From contig CAZJAX010000002.1 of NCBI GenBank assembly GCA_964543965.1, positions 1-43,451 on the forward strand: DNA of 43,451 bases, given 5' to 3'. The notes below the pieces were generated by a model that saw only the letters and a list, made by a program, of their open reading frames with translations, searched no databases and had not been told where the DNA came from. The stretch's first letter is position 1. The number at the start of each line of letters is the position of its first letter. Position numbers and translations under genes: made by a program. The DNA is from CAMDWQ01 sp964543965. GTDB taxonomy: Bacteria; Omnitrophota; Gorgyraeia; 2-02-FULL-51-18. Shown piece by piece: positions 19,201 to 25,355 of this stretch.

Positions 19201-22200
19201 TTCTCATCGAATCAGCAAAAAGAAGGCGCGCTTGCGGCTTCCCTGGATCACTTGGAGGCGGAGTATGTCCGCCGGTCGGTGCCGTTCCCGGCCTATTTTG
19301 CCGCCGTCGATGGAGATACGTATCTGGAGCCTACGTCGGGAGATTCTTCTGTGATCCGTGAACTTATGCTGGCCGCGGCTCAAATGAGGACCGAAGACCT
19401 CAAGGCCATGAGCTTCCGCATACGAGCGGATCTAGACACGTCTTCGACAGCCATGCAGTGGGTGCAGGCAGTTGATTGGGCGATTTCCGGCGGCAGGAGT
19501 ATTCCGGGCGGCGGCACGATCTACGACGCCGCTGTATTTAGAGAAAGCATCAAAGCCTCCAAAAAGGGATTTTTCTCACGTCCGATCGAACTTAAACGAT
19601 GGTTTAAGGAGAACGGGTACAAGATCGGGCGCGCATTCCAGGGGTTAACGGCAAAGACCGAAGTTGAGACGACGCTGAAAAGGTTTATCCGGGAGAGAGG
19701 CAAGTGGGCCTACGGATTTCAAGAGTGGTATGGCAGAGCCGTATTCGCGGCGATCGTTCTCGCGGTCGACCTTATCTTCGGGTTCATCTTGTTTCACGAC
19801 GGGATCTTTAGCGGTTCGGCAGCAGGGACCATCCTGCTTTCTGCGGTGTTGACGGGAGCGTCTCTGAGTCTTTGGAAAATATGGCGGGGAATAAAAGCAT
19901 TATTTTATTTGACCGGATGGTTTGGCAGGCCCAGCTCGCCTAAAGCTGGGCGTATGGACATCCTGCTTCTTTTCCTTCCGCTCACCTTCGCCACTTTGCT
20001 GGTCTACACGCTTTATTCCCACAGAGCGCTCTTTCTTGATTATTACACCTCTCCGCCGAAGAGGCCGGACACGGACGAGTCTGACGCAGAAGGCGCGCGT
20101 CTTGCGGGGGGCAGCGCTGCCGAGCAGCGGCGCTATCGTGCGCTCTTCCGGCAGGTCATGAATCTCTTGGACATGACGGACCGTGCGGACGTCAAATTGA
20201 AATTCAACGCCGTGAAGCGTCTCCGGCAGCTTCAGGCTGCGGGACGGCGCCGGCGGCTGGACGGCCGCATCGCGGCGCCCATCGAGCTCATTATCGGACA
20301 TCTTAAGAACGGCCATATCTGGCCATCGCGCCAGATTTCCGTCGCCTATTTCCTCCTTCGTGTTTCCCGAGAGGATTTCGGCCGCTCTGTCCGCATGCTT
20401 TTGGGCGTCATCCGATATGACGAACAGATGCACCAAGATCCGAGCCGTGGCGCCGTCAGAGACATCGCCGCGGAACTTCTGAAGAAGATCGCTCTCGATT
20501 CGGCCAACCAGCGGAATCAGAATAAATATAAGACCATTCTCTCGATCCTGGATGAAGAGCTTGCTGTGTCGAGCGGAACATCCGAGCATGGACGCAGGCT
20601 GACGAATATAGCCTCGATCATCCGCTCTTACGATAAGTCCGGCGCACGTCTGGCGGCCGGCCGCAGTTATATTTCCGGGGGTAAAAACGTGGACCCCGCA
20701 TCGGCGGAAACGGACGCGCATGATGATTTTTTCAGAACAAGCGCGCTGGATCCCTCGGGCACGTTTTCAAAAAGGATACGGGTCGAGCCGCTTACGCCGG
20801 GAGGATCCGACCGGCAGGATCCGCAGATCCCCGGCGGGAACGCGGCGAAATTCGTAAGCGGGCTTCCTGCGCGCTCGCGGGACGCTCTGAGAAAGATCTT
20901 AAGCCGCGCGGCGCGGTCCTCCGGCGACCTTCCTGTTCTTCGGATCTTGCCGGACGAAAGCGGGACGCTGGCGCTGGATCTCGAGCTCTATGACCGGACG
21001 CCTTTCGAAAATTTTGAAGGTGGTTTTGAGACCGAAAAGCGGGGCATCTACTTGGGCGGCGGCTATATCCGCATCGAAAGATTCAGCAGCGCCAGACACT
21101 TGATCCGGATACGTTTTCCGAAAGCTCCGGTCATCCGGATGGCTGGCTGGACTTCCTGGAAGGATATCGAAAAGGCAAGCGACCGGTGGAAGGGCGAGGA
21201 TGCCGGCAGCGCCAGCGGCCTCACTGCGGAGCATCTGATGTATGCTTTCGATTTCGGGAATCCGGACCGCGTCATCCGGGAAACCGCCCCTGATTTTTCC
21301 CCTAAAAGCGCCGCGGTGATCGGCGCCTACAAAAATTCCGCGGATATCCTGCGCCTGCTGAAAACGTTCCCGTCGCTCGAAGAGATCCATCTTCTGGATA
21401 TCGACGGCTATTCGAAAGCGTTCTTTGAGCTTGAGGAGGACCTTGAGCGGCTCAGACGCGAGGAAGCGGCCGTATTCCCGAAGATCTACGGCTATCGCGG
21501 GACGATCGTCGAAGCGCCGTCCAAGCTTTCCGGCAAGATCGATCTGGTCTACGATAAGTATGTCTTTGCCGACTCCTATTTTTCGCGCAGCCAGCTTTTG
21601 CAGAGCGGGCGGGAGATCCAGCGGCTTCTGCGGGACGGCGGCGTCCATATTTCCGGGGGCAATGCTCACCGTTTCACGGAGGATCTTTATGCCGGATCGC
21701 GGATGAAGATGCTGGCCGATGAGGGCGATTACACGGTCTATTTCAAGCGGCAGACGAAAGAAGAAAAGGACGCGGGCGCCCGTCTTGCGGATCAAGGACG
21801 CCTTACCGAAGCGGAGAAGCAGGATCTCAAGCTCTATCTAGCCGCGATCTCAAAGGAGAACGCCGCGCCTGTGGAAGCAGGAAAACATTTCGCGGTACAG
21901 TTTGGCGCCGGCGTTTTTGAATTTCGCCCTTCGCGCGGGGCGGGCGGATCGCTGGATGTGTACCTGGCCGGCCGATCCGGCGCGGAACCTGTCGTCAGTC
22001 TGACGGCGGATGATATCAGCCGGCTGCTCGAGCTCCGCAGGACAAACCCAGGTTCATTGAAACAGGATCTCGTGCAGGGCGCGATGACGGCTATCAAGCT
22101 GCATGACCAGGCCGTGCTTGCAGCTTCCGCTGTCGAAGATCTTAACGCCGGCTATCCGGTGAACATCGCGTTTCCTATGAGCATCTTCAGCGACCTTGAG

Positions 22201-22794
22201 GGCGATGAGCTCGACGCGCAGATCCGCTTCCAATTTCTGAGGCTGCAGGAATTTCATAAAACGAAGTACGGCCGCAGCACGACATTTTATCTGTACGGCG
22301 CGCCGGAACACCGTGTTCTCGAGGCCGTGCAGCAAAACATCGAGCCGTTCTCGGGCTTCATCCGCCTAGGGCGCCCCGAGCACGCAGTCGTTTACGTCGA
22401 CACGGATGAGAATGCGCTGCCGGCGCTGGCCGCCTCTCAGCTTTCGCTGCCGACAGGAAAGATCCCGAAGAAGGGCGTGGGCAACCTATGGGCGCTGGCG
22501 GCGCAGGGCCTGCGCGGATGGCACGACGCTTCCGCGGGCGGCATATTCGCGGCCGATACGCTCGTCCCCGGCGACATCAAGAGCTCGTCGCTCAACAGTT
22601 ACAACACGCTGGCCATCGCCAGCGTCGATGCAGCCGGATATGCGGCGATCGCGGGCCACAAAGAAAGCGCAGGCGAAAGCGTGCTCGGGCGAATGAAAAA
22701 ACATTTACTCCGGGGCTACATCCCGATGCCGGTGGACATCGACGCATCGATGGTCATCGCAGCGCTGATACGTATGAGCGAACGCTCCGCCTGA
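11542..22794 (+). CDS. Giant GARLA-linked multidomain protein 1 (3750 aa)
   Basis: A single uninterrupted frame with a TTG start. The N-terminus (KVISIVLVIAF, then AIS/APE) looks like a short signal peptide. Nine copies of a GARLA-type pentapeptide split it into ten modules, roughly: 1-568 EreA/ChaN/TraB-like head; 574-1085 unknown; 1091-1492 HD-GYP; 1498-1924 kinase/APH-like; 1930-2018 short helical; 2024-2478 GT4; 2484-2850 GT2 with three membrane helices; 2856-3033 helical; 3039-3411 methyltransferase-like; 3417-3750 C-terminal module. Catalytic residues survive in the GT4, GT2 and HD-GYP modules, so it is not decayed. Domain types normally found in the cytosol in an exported-looking chain are puzzling. 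I know of no characterised protein with this architecture; whether it is processed into pieces is inference. Confidence 0.9.
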   Translation: MGKYCPFLKVISIVLVIAFMTQDAAISAPEVMRVAERYAERRPDIEWARRLLPAIPESVAAIEDAWNGGGRRTVLLVQDAHTNNSAQLNEAALLDILYSQTEDLSRRLYLEAGSGDESISFFRSYAEAEKRRRVARNFLLQAKLQGVEYLDLTSGHDFVLYGVEDMTLYERSVELYRAISGKREKLKNYLDRVENTAEALKPRLLNPFLLAFDRTRLKYARQEISTTEYFGLLAAQAKRIGLPFEYPHLKTLNKLREAEQRIDFRKASEEEHRALLSLRDEDRLQAQELLKAPSKHGQRNDTAFFHLLKDKIADLPLYPNLSLYLDYLKEAESLNSKEILKEQRSLEEAIAKALTVHADETALMKAVEHVQALKQLLYLKFTPDDYESYKKNRGASGIRGLTGFLNRKIMDGKEHYDKTLFLEEGYDEAVRECESFYELTRERDRAFLANMTAADDGKPLRVLVAGGYHTSNLKELLKKQGTSYISLMPQVFSETNMERYEEILLGQKSVFGKTSIPAAGSANMTRRQTLTPAGAARLAEALDLSEAQTREVLASAAAKGSGENLPAPGARLAAPGEIPQKKAEAAASRPEIIRRSEDRLRAALLQKGSLDLFVGELDAALRSKLHRFAFHAQIDKLVSDNLNTQPSLATALHWKIEALKQEIQERRFEAVKGIMYRDIIQFYEGDKWGIGDVWNRMRTLDQGRITLDYNMLSKQRYGMQLREPGDLSDEDWEGAIEKILSDRSDGSVLIQSLRGVTGRDWLAAADIAAPIHVMRVQEGLFQGVFLVLAPLGDGSFVPFILMLAKNTKEKSGIVAEEFRRLAPFSSKEGIVHVMRSGSVPVKAAADSGQLAFYTSRFLDHHDEVILIFSKEKPDDLSRVKVRFNSNFFWRGYDFEKDERVNELAGMISLFVYFSEPQNGTMIDGFSIGAGDANHNELYEPGSALPERKHPHTLIAYRGSVPTDIPGFISELFGLRYLDTYFEDWSSADPATKQILYRKRESDWVPSFIIDAVLEALKRGLIRKYGETDGPLIARQWLEHYLNQIRRRPELEPVTVSPRTHVLTSPKKPIFTRARIERFIREELTPGARLASDAEIYGRMLAFDARIVPLQQKADLLERRIESEEGSAHAFLPDGHPLIKQLRDVRADLAAAHLELKAEIQAYIKEPAADAADPDAAGDRNERAAVYDVFVGFQERTYESQRRIWTINRRLAQFARKMGVSTPHFTRLEKAADPHWTMDHILRVTMRAILVAHEYGLRGKELKELALGAMIHDLGKTKTSKYLLNAVPAEMPEGGYDEIRKHVMTGGVLFREAYLYFEYLKRRTEILAAVQRRVSGWIYRLWDRLESVAGWDIYTGIKGSLPLTVGPINKVLWDIGDISRLIEIPELEDILKALRTDSSLYRRVSQIILEHHETLNATGYPDRIKNENPISHIVQLADIHDAARSPRPYKRTRPKSWEEISDISAQFSRSSGVLFLPAAVDAWKRVAWDKSVIGARLSDERADEKNDWSGWKGVEFLRLKQELAGSLSERDRALLKDILTSEYGMNADKLADLIKREPGKVYIKSDEIDPTWGEGRKVYLELDAESQRNLGKKVLALKGVRPQYDETGEALPYDDFISLGLDRRPLVIRDGMLAVGTPVIAPKGGMAEKRAELEYDEMETAAVEAGFGTETAMALGYFSGKNFRGQRLAFVISALDGTDERLAIAPGRSRNGEDPVRVLHASNMKDGNGTRFSLPTSLEFMKAIGKALRAYHFRENQSRASGSPVRRFHRYPHFGNLEIVRDADLNVIRVNIHDLDTTLRSEDLGAADADPEFLETGHRIIDLLMIIYLLNMESSMVPSSESSAELTSAFLEGYFYDSEIKSARFQTMLAALQNPLLHRMVDMLKTKHFGINTDLFGPLGEHHPLLGGLWRELSELRGREDRSISAARLAVDRDALSAQFSVLDNQIDRSKRLLVSSDDGGLKFVDTTRGRLDYAKNLLRDGDVYDLLLLLKRIKAEVPANAAFSEFLSELDKAITMTSGARLSAGTDDPLKGAVIIRYADSYNTPGGVSTYLRDLNQGILSAHDVTIYQFHPITGKELIKKTYGEIETIGKGRIIHMPIDMGAVLTAPSDAEAPVAAAGGVRSKIGYFVRNFVNKNLKDFLRYLLFLPEMLPITKRLPVVGERARKILRTREAFSAGLDTLRASIAGKKVLFINHSPENPLSLSLGREVQRRSIPAAYQLHGGPEFSDRQILKVLSRTSKPSGVTLRNLRSAMGYRAENLADGIDTDFFDPAASASEKGSFRRSRGLDPAAPLILLPSRITRNKGHDVLEKAFFEIMRQARDTGRPLPILVFAGDSDGEFAPELKRFAEDRGIADRVVFTGNLAADELRRAYLDADVMVLPSKGEGLPRVILEAQSMQVPVVATDAGGSREGLVNGRTGYLVRIGDADSMARRIAELLNDPAKRGEFGRAGRRYVSENYSLNTLVDRHAAFYLRSMGDGSRLAASVSEQRLPADLPKDAFILVPVFNEEKRLSRIIQKAREGGYLDRVIFVNDASSDRSLEYIKSVPDAFYVSFSSNQQKEGALAASLDHLEAEYVRRSVPFPAYFAAVDGDTYLEPTSGDSSVIRELMLAAAQMRTEDLKAMSFRIRADLDTSSTAMQWVQAVDWAISGGRSIPGGGTIYDAAVFRESIKASKKGFFSRPIELKRWFKENGYKIGRAFQGLTAKTEVETTLKRFIRERGKWAYGFQEWYGRAVFAAIVLAVDLIFGFILFHDGIFSGSAAGTILLSAVLTGASLSLWKIWRGIKALFYLTGWFGRPSSPKAGRMDILLLFLPLTFATLLVYTLYSHRALFLDYYTSPPKRPDTDESDAEGARLAGGSAAEQRRYRALFRQVMNLLDMTDRADVKLKFNAVKRLRQLQAAGRRRRLDGRIAAPIELIIGHLKNGHIWPSRQISVAYFLLRVSREDFGRSVRMLLGVIRYDEQMHQDPSRGAVRDIAAELLKKIALDSANQRNQNKYKTILSILDEELAVSSGTSEHGRRLTNIASIIRSYDKSGARLAAGRSYISGGKNVDPASAETDAHDDFFRTSALDPSGTFSKRIRVEPLTPGGSDRQDPQIPGGNAAKFVSGLPARSRDALRKILSRAARSSGDLPVLRILPDESGTLALDLELYDRTPFENFEGGFETEKRGIYLGGGYIRIERFSSARHLIRIRFPKAPVIRMAGWTSWKDIEKASDRWKGEDAGSASGLTAEHLMYAFDFGNPDRVIRETAPDFSPKSAAVIGAYKNSADILRLLKTFPSLEEIHLLDIDGYSKAFFELEEDLERLRREEAAVFPKIYGYRGTIVEAPSKLSGKIDLVYDKYVFADSYFSRSQLLQSGREIQRLLRDGGVHISGGNAHRFTEDLYAGSRMKMLADEGDYTVYFKRQTKEEKDAGARLADQGRLTEAEKQDLKLYLAAISKENAAPVEAGKHFAVQFGAGVFEFRPSRGAGGSLDVYLAGRSGAEPVVSLTADDISRLLELRRTNPGSLKQDLVQGAMTAIKLHDQAVLAASAVEDLNAGYPVNIAFPMSIFSDLEGDELDAQIRFQFLRLQEFHKTKYGRSTTFYLYGAPEHRVLEAVQQNIEPFSGFIRLGRPEHAVVYVDTDENALPALAASQLSLPTGKIPKKGVGNLWALAAQGLRGWHDASAGGIFAADTLVPGDIKSSSLNSYNTLAIASVDAAGYAAIAGHKESAGESVLGRMKKHLLRGYIPMPVDIDASMVIAALIRMSERSA
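13261..14796 (+). other. Giant 1 module B: unrecognised ~510-residue domain
   Basis: Residues 574-1085 between two GARLA motifs. It is a mixed alpha/beta globular sequence with SFVPFILMLAKNTKEKSG, an aromatic NSNFFWRGYDFEKDERV segment and SIGAGDANHNELYEPG (near residue 930). The GDANHNE stretch faintly recalls kinase/phosphotransferase HGDxxxxN loops, but I would not assign the fold. The similarity to the module D layout suggests a kinase-fold search is worthwhile. Confidence 0.4.
14812..16017 (+). other. Giant 1 module C: HD-GYP-like phosphodiesterase domain
   Basis: Residues 1091-1492. A coiled-coil-rich start precedes MDHILRV, MIHDLGK (His 1271, Asp 1272), IRKHVMTGG, then after a ~75-residue insertion ILEHHETLNATGYP (His 1410-1411, GYP 1418-1420), IVQLADIHDAARSPRPYKR and SWEEI. 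Order and metal ligands match HD-GYP c-di-GMP phosphodiesterases. The usual HHExxDGxGYP is altered to NAT, and the insertion between the H of motif KH and HHE is unusual. Confidence 0.8.
16033..17313 (+). other. Giant 1 module D: kinase/APH-fold-like domain
   Basis: Residues 1498-1924. The RFHRYPHFGNLEIV (around 1767-1778) and NIHDLDTT (Asp 1793, Asp 1795) pair resembles the HGDLHPGN catalytic loop and the I-D-F/L-D metal-binding motif of aminoglycoside phosphotransferase/Fam20-like kinases. The catalytic Asp of the first motif appears replaced (HFGN), so activity is doubtful. Substrate unknown. Confidence 0.45.
17611..18975 (+). other. Giant 1 module F: GT4 glycosyltransferase
   Basis: Residues 2024-2478. 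GT-B fold: SYNTPGGVSTYLRDLN glycine loop, PAAYQLHGGPEF, PLILLPSRITRNKGHDVL, DRVVFTGNLAADELRRAYLDADVMVLPS and the EX7E motif GEGLPRVILEAQ (Glu 2385, Glu 2393), then VPVVATDAGGSREGL. This is a complete, apparently active retaining transferase of family GT4. The acceptor is unknown. Confidence 0.9.
18991..20091 (+). other. Giant 1 module G: GT2 glycosyltransferase with membrane helices
   Basis: Residues 2484-2850. FILVPVFNEEKRLSRII, VIFVNDASSDRSLEYI and the DXD motif AAVDGDTYLEP are canonical GT2. Three hydrophobic segments follow at about 2732-2752, 2761-2780 and 2805-2826, as in processive or membrane-anchored GT2 enzymes. This places membrane helices in the middle of the giant chain. Confidence 0.85.
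20656..21774 (+). other. Giant 1 module I: methyltransferase-like Rossmann domain
   Basis: Residues 3039-3411. After ~200 residues of unassigned sequence, AAVIGAYKNSADILRLL, EEIHLLDIDGYSKAFF, KIDLVYDKYVFADSYF and LLRDGGVHISGG give the strand order of a SAM-methyltransferase-like Rossmann fold. The glycine loop is poor (GAYKNS), so binding of SAM is uncertain. Confidence 0.5.
21790..22794 (+). other. Giant 1 module J: C-terminal module, possibly shared with giant 2
   Basis: Residues 3417-3750. The layout FGAGVFEFRPSRG, a beta pair, DDISRLLELRRTNPGSLKQDLVQGAM, then AVEDLNAGYP parallels the last module of giant 2 (GEAVFHLEARSE, VSRAAEIMNRL, TLKRSGMASLL, AVEIDLSQL). Remote homology by eye only. 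The module ends in a helix-rich RMKKHLLRGYIPMPVDIDAS region. Confidence 0.4.
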
Positions 22795-22834
22795 GCCGCG
22801 GCAGGATTTTGGTGGTGCTTTGAATCGCAGATGA

Positions 22835-22840
22835 TAGAAT
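22835..22840 (+). promoter_or_regulatory. -10 box of the DUF255 gene (leaderless type)
   Basis: TAGAAT ends seven bases before the ATG at 22848, with no SD between them. The -35 is weak; TTGGTG at 22809-22814 would need a 20-bp spacer. Confidence 0.4.
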
Positions 22841-22847
22841 CGATCAC

Positions 22848-24674
22848 ATGAAAAAGCTGCGCCCGGCTCTCCTTTTGCTGATGTGTTTTTTGTCGTGGGT
22901 TCTGCCCTCCGGCGCGGAAACCGGCAAGATCGGCCATGAAAGCGAGCCCATCGCCTGGCGCGCATGGTCAGATGACCTTTTTGAAACGGCCGCTAAAGAA
23001 AATAAGCTGGTCCTCCTCGATCTCGAAGCGGTCTGGTGCCACTGGTGCCACGTCATGGCTGATACCACGTACCGCGATCCCAGGGTCGTCGAGCTCATCA
23101 ACTCCAGATTTATCCCTGTTCGCGTCGATCAGGATGCCAACCCGGACATCTCGGTCCGCTACGAGCGGTGGGGATGGCCGGCGACGATTCTTTTTTCCGC
23201 CGACGGCACCGAGCTCGTAAAGCGCCGCGGCTACATTCCCCCCGAGGCTATGGCAGGCCTGCTTGAGGCCGTGATCAAAGACCCGACGCCGGGTCCCTCG
23301 GTGCTGCCCGAAGCGGAAGAGGCTCCGTCCGAAAACTCATCGCTTGCGCCTGAGCAGAAAAAAGCGCTGGAAGAAGAACAGGTGTCGTTTTATGACAAAG
23401 AGTTCGGAAGCTGGGGGATGAAGCTGAAGCTCATCGACCCCAACTATCTGGAATGGGCGATCATGCGGTCGCTCGACGGCGACGCGGCGCAAAGCGCGAT
23501 GGCGCGCCAGACGCTCGACCAGGCGCTCAACCTGCTCGACCCGGTGTGGGGAGGATTTTACCAGTATTCAGAAGACCGCGACTGGAAGGGTCCTCACTAT
23601 GAAAAGATCATGCCGATCCAGGCTCCGCATATCCGTCTTTACTCGCTGGGTTATCTCGTTTTTCAAGACCCGAAATATCTTGAGGCGGCGCGCAAGACGG
23701 CTGAATACGTCGAAAATTTCTGGACCGACCCCGAGGGCGGTTTTTACACGAGCCAGGACGCCGACGTCGACGTGCAGATGAAGGGTAAAGAGTTCTATTC
23801 GAAGGACGATTCGGCCCGCCGCGCGCTCGGAAAGATGCCGCGCATCGACAAGAATATTTACGCGCGCGAGAACGGCTGGATGATCTCGGCCTTGTCCGCT
23901 TTGTATGATGCGTCCGGTGAAGAAAAATATCTCGAGGCGGCCAAGAGATCGGCTGAATGGGTCCTGAAGAACCGCGCGCTCGGAGGCGGAGGGTTCCGCC
24001 ATGATGCGGAGGACCGCGCAGGTCCGTATCTCGGCGACACGCTGGCAATGGGGCAGGCGTTCATCGATCTTTACCGTTCGGACGCGGATCGGAAATGGAT
24101 CGCTCATGCGGAAGATGCGGCGCGCTTCATCGAAACAAATTTCAAGGACGCCGAAAACGCAGGCTATATCAACGCGGTGGTCCCGCCCGGCGCGAAAGGC
24201 GTTTTTGCCAAGCCTGTCAAACAGGTTGATGAAAACGCCGCGGCCGCGCGTTTCGCGAACCTGCTGTATCACAATACCGGCAAGACCGAATACCGCGCGA
24301 TCCACGAGCGCGCGATGAAATATCTCGCCTCGCCGACAGTGCTCGCGCGAGTCCATTTTCTGTGCGGTGTGCTCATCGCCGACAGCGAGATCGCCTCGGA
24401 TCCGGTGCATGCGGCCGTCATCGGCTCCAAATCCGACCGAGCGGCCAAGGCGCTTTACAGAGAAGCGCTCGCATACCCGTCCGGCTACAAGCGCGTGGAG
24501 TGGTGGGACCGGTCGGAAGGACCTCTGCCGAATCCGGACGTCGAGTATCCGGAATTCGAGAAGCCGGCCGCCTTTTTATGCGCAGACAAGGCTTGCTCGA
24601 CCCCTATTTTTTCACCGGAAAAATTCAAGCAGACGATCGCCCAAAGAATCCAGGAGGCGGCTCGATCCTCATGA
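22848..24674 (+). CDS. Exported DUF255 (YyaL/SSP411-like) thioredoxin-domain protein
   Basis: 608 residues. The signal peptide (1-23, SGA/ET) is unusual, as the family is mostly cytosolic. The N-terminal thioredoxin fold has the family redox motif AVWCHWCHVM (Cys 64, Cys 67) and WPATILF with its cis-Pro. The remainder (~180-560) is an alpha/alpha-barrel rich in Trp/Tyr (GGFYQYSEDRDWKGPHYEKI, GGFYTSQDADVDV, ARENGWMISALSALY), as in DUF255/six-hairpin proteins. Function in bacteria is unsettled; a periplasmic redox or glycan-related role is inference. It starts 53 bp after giant 1 from its own -10. The final 45 residues include a Cys pair (CADKACSTP). Confidence 0.88.
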   Translation: MKKLRPALLLLMCFLSWVLPSGAETGKIGHESEPIAWRAWSDDLFETAAKENKLVLLDLEAVWCHWCHVMADTTYRDPRVVELINSRFIPVRVDQDANPDISVRYERWGWPATILFSADGTELVKRRGYIPPEAMAGLLEAVIKDPTPGPSVLPEAEEAPSENSSLAPEQKKALEEEQVSFYDKEFGSWGMKLKLIDPNYLEWAIMRSLDGDAAQSAMARQTLDQALNLLDPVWGGFYQYSEDRDWKGPHYEKIMPIQAPHIRLYSLGYLVFQDPKYLEAARKTAEYVENFWTDPEGGFYTSQDADVDVQMKGKEFYSKDDSARRALGKMPRIDKNIYARENGWMISALSALYDASGEEKYLEAAKRSAEWVLKNRALGGGGFRHDAEDRAGPYLGDTLAMGQAFIDLYRSDADRKWIAHAEDAARFIETNFKDAENAGYINAVVPPGAKGVFAKPVKQVDENAAAARFANLLYHNTGKTEYRAIHERAMKYLASPTVLARVHFLCGVLIADSEIASDPVHAAVIGSKSDRAAKALYREALAYPSGYKRVEWWDRSEGPLPNPDVEYPEFEKPAAFLCADKACSTPIFSPEKFKQTIAQRIQEAARSS

Positions 24675-24787
24675 AGGAATGACCCCTGAATCGAGGTGTT
24701 AAAACAAGTTAATTTTAGAATGCTTAATTTTGCTTAATTAGACTGATTTATTATTGTATATAGTTGGCTCATGAACGTTTTTTTCTA

Positions 24788-24816
24788 TTGTTATTTATTT
24801 AACCATTAGGCATACT
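24788..24816 (+). promoter_or_regulatory. Promoter of the first PilZ gene (CATACTTT class)
   Basis: TTGTTA (24788-24793), 17 bp, CATACT (24811-24816) followed by TTAATTAGG. It lies in an AT-rich 215-bp gap (24675-24889) whose upstream half (TTAATTTTGCTTAATTAG) could act as an UP element. Nothing else is evident in the gap. Confidence 0.65.
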
Positions 24817-24889
24817 TTAATTAGGTCGAATTGAGCGGATTCGTTTAAGTTCTTTATAAAGAAAAATTTTTTAAAAAGGGTACTCGGTC

Positions 24890-25231
24890 ATGGAAAATCA
24901 ACCGGTCGAAAAGAGGGCGTATCGTCGATTCAGGCGTGAGCTTGCCTGCCGGTTCAAGGATCTGGATGCGGACAGCCCGTCGCCTTACGGCGAGACGGTC
25001 ACGACCGATATTTCCGAGGGAGGAGTGCGTTTCCGCTCCGCGACCTACATACCCTCAAGCCATCGAGTCGCTGTGTCGATCGAGATCCCCAAGCACCCCA
25101 AAATCGAAGCTATCGTGAAGCCGGCCTGGAGCCACGAGCTTGAGAGCCTGGAGCAGTTCGATATGGGTTCGGCGTTTACTGTTCTTTCGCCCGCCGACCG
25201 CGCAGTTTTAAGGGATTTTATCTATTCCTGA
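24890..25231 (+). CDS. PilZ domain protein 1
   Basis: 113 residues, essentially one PilZ domain. It has the N-terminal arginine motif (KRAYRRFRRELACRF) and the D-x-S-x-x-G motif (TDISEGGVRF) that together bind c-di-GMP, then the beta-barrel with VAVSIEIPKHPKIEAIVKPAW and a closing helix. A GGG-containing leader and CATACTTT promoter precede it. It sits between the two giant genes, one of which carries an HD-GYP module. Partner and output are unknown. Confidence 0.92.
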   Translation: MENQPVEKRAYRRFRRELACRFKDLDADSPSPYGETVTTDISEGGVRFRSATYIPSSHRVAVSIEIPKHPKIEAIVKPAWSHELESLEQFDMGSAFTVLSPADRAVLRDFIYS

Positions 25232-25273
25232 CATTTTTTCCTCGCGAGAGTGTCCTTTTTGGCTTCAAATTCA

Positions 25274-25302
25274 TTGAAATTCCTACCCCTGTAAGGCATA
25301 CT
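25274..25302 (+). promoter_or_regulatory. Promoter of the second giant gene (CATACTTT class)
   Basis: TTGAAA (25274-25279), 17 bp, CATACT (25297-25302), identical hexamers and spacing to the promoter at 11461-11489. The 53-nt leader is only one base longer than that of giant 1 and ends in a TTG start, with AAGGGTGA as SD. Confidence 0.7.
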
Positions 25303-25355
25303 TTACGAGCCTATTTTTAATCTAACAACAAGACCTCTTCCGGTAAGGGTGATGC

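Larger units (their letters stand above)
13246..21789 (+). repeat. Nine GARLA-type pentapeptides in giant 1
   Basis: Positions and peptides: 13246 GARLA, 14797 GARLA, 16018 GARLS, 17314 AARLA, 17596 GARLS, 18976 GSRLA, 20092 GARLA, 20641 GARLA, 21775 GARLA. Each lies in a linker between recognisable domains. The codons differ from copy to copy (for example GGCGCGCGT, GGAGCCCGT, GGCGCACGT), so this is a peptide-level signal, not a DNA repeat. Confidence 0.85.

Noticed and set aside
13246..21789. GARLA copies as a DNA repeat array or recombination sites
   Set aside because: The copies use different synonymous codons and flanks are unrelated, so they are not DNA repeats.
25232..25273. CTCGCGAG palindrome near 25252 as a terminator for the PilZ gene
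   Set aside because: The stem is a self-complementary 8-mer without a loop and the T-run starts several bases later.
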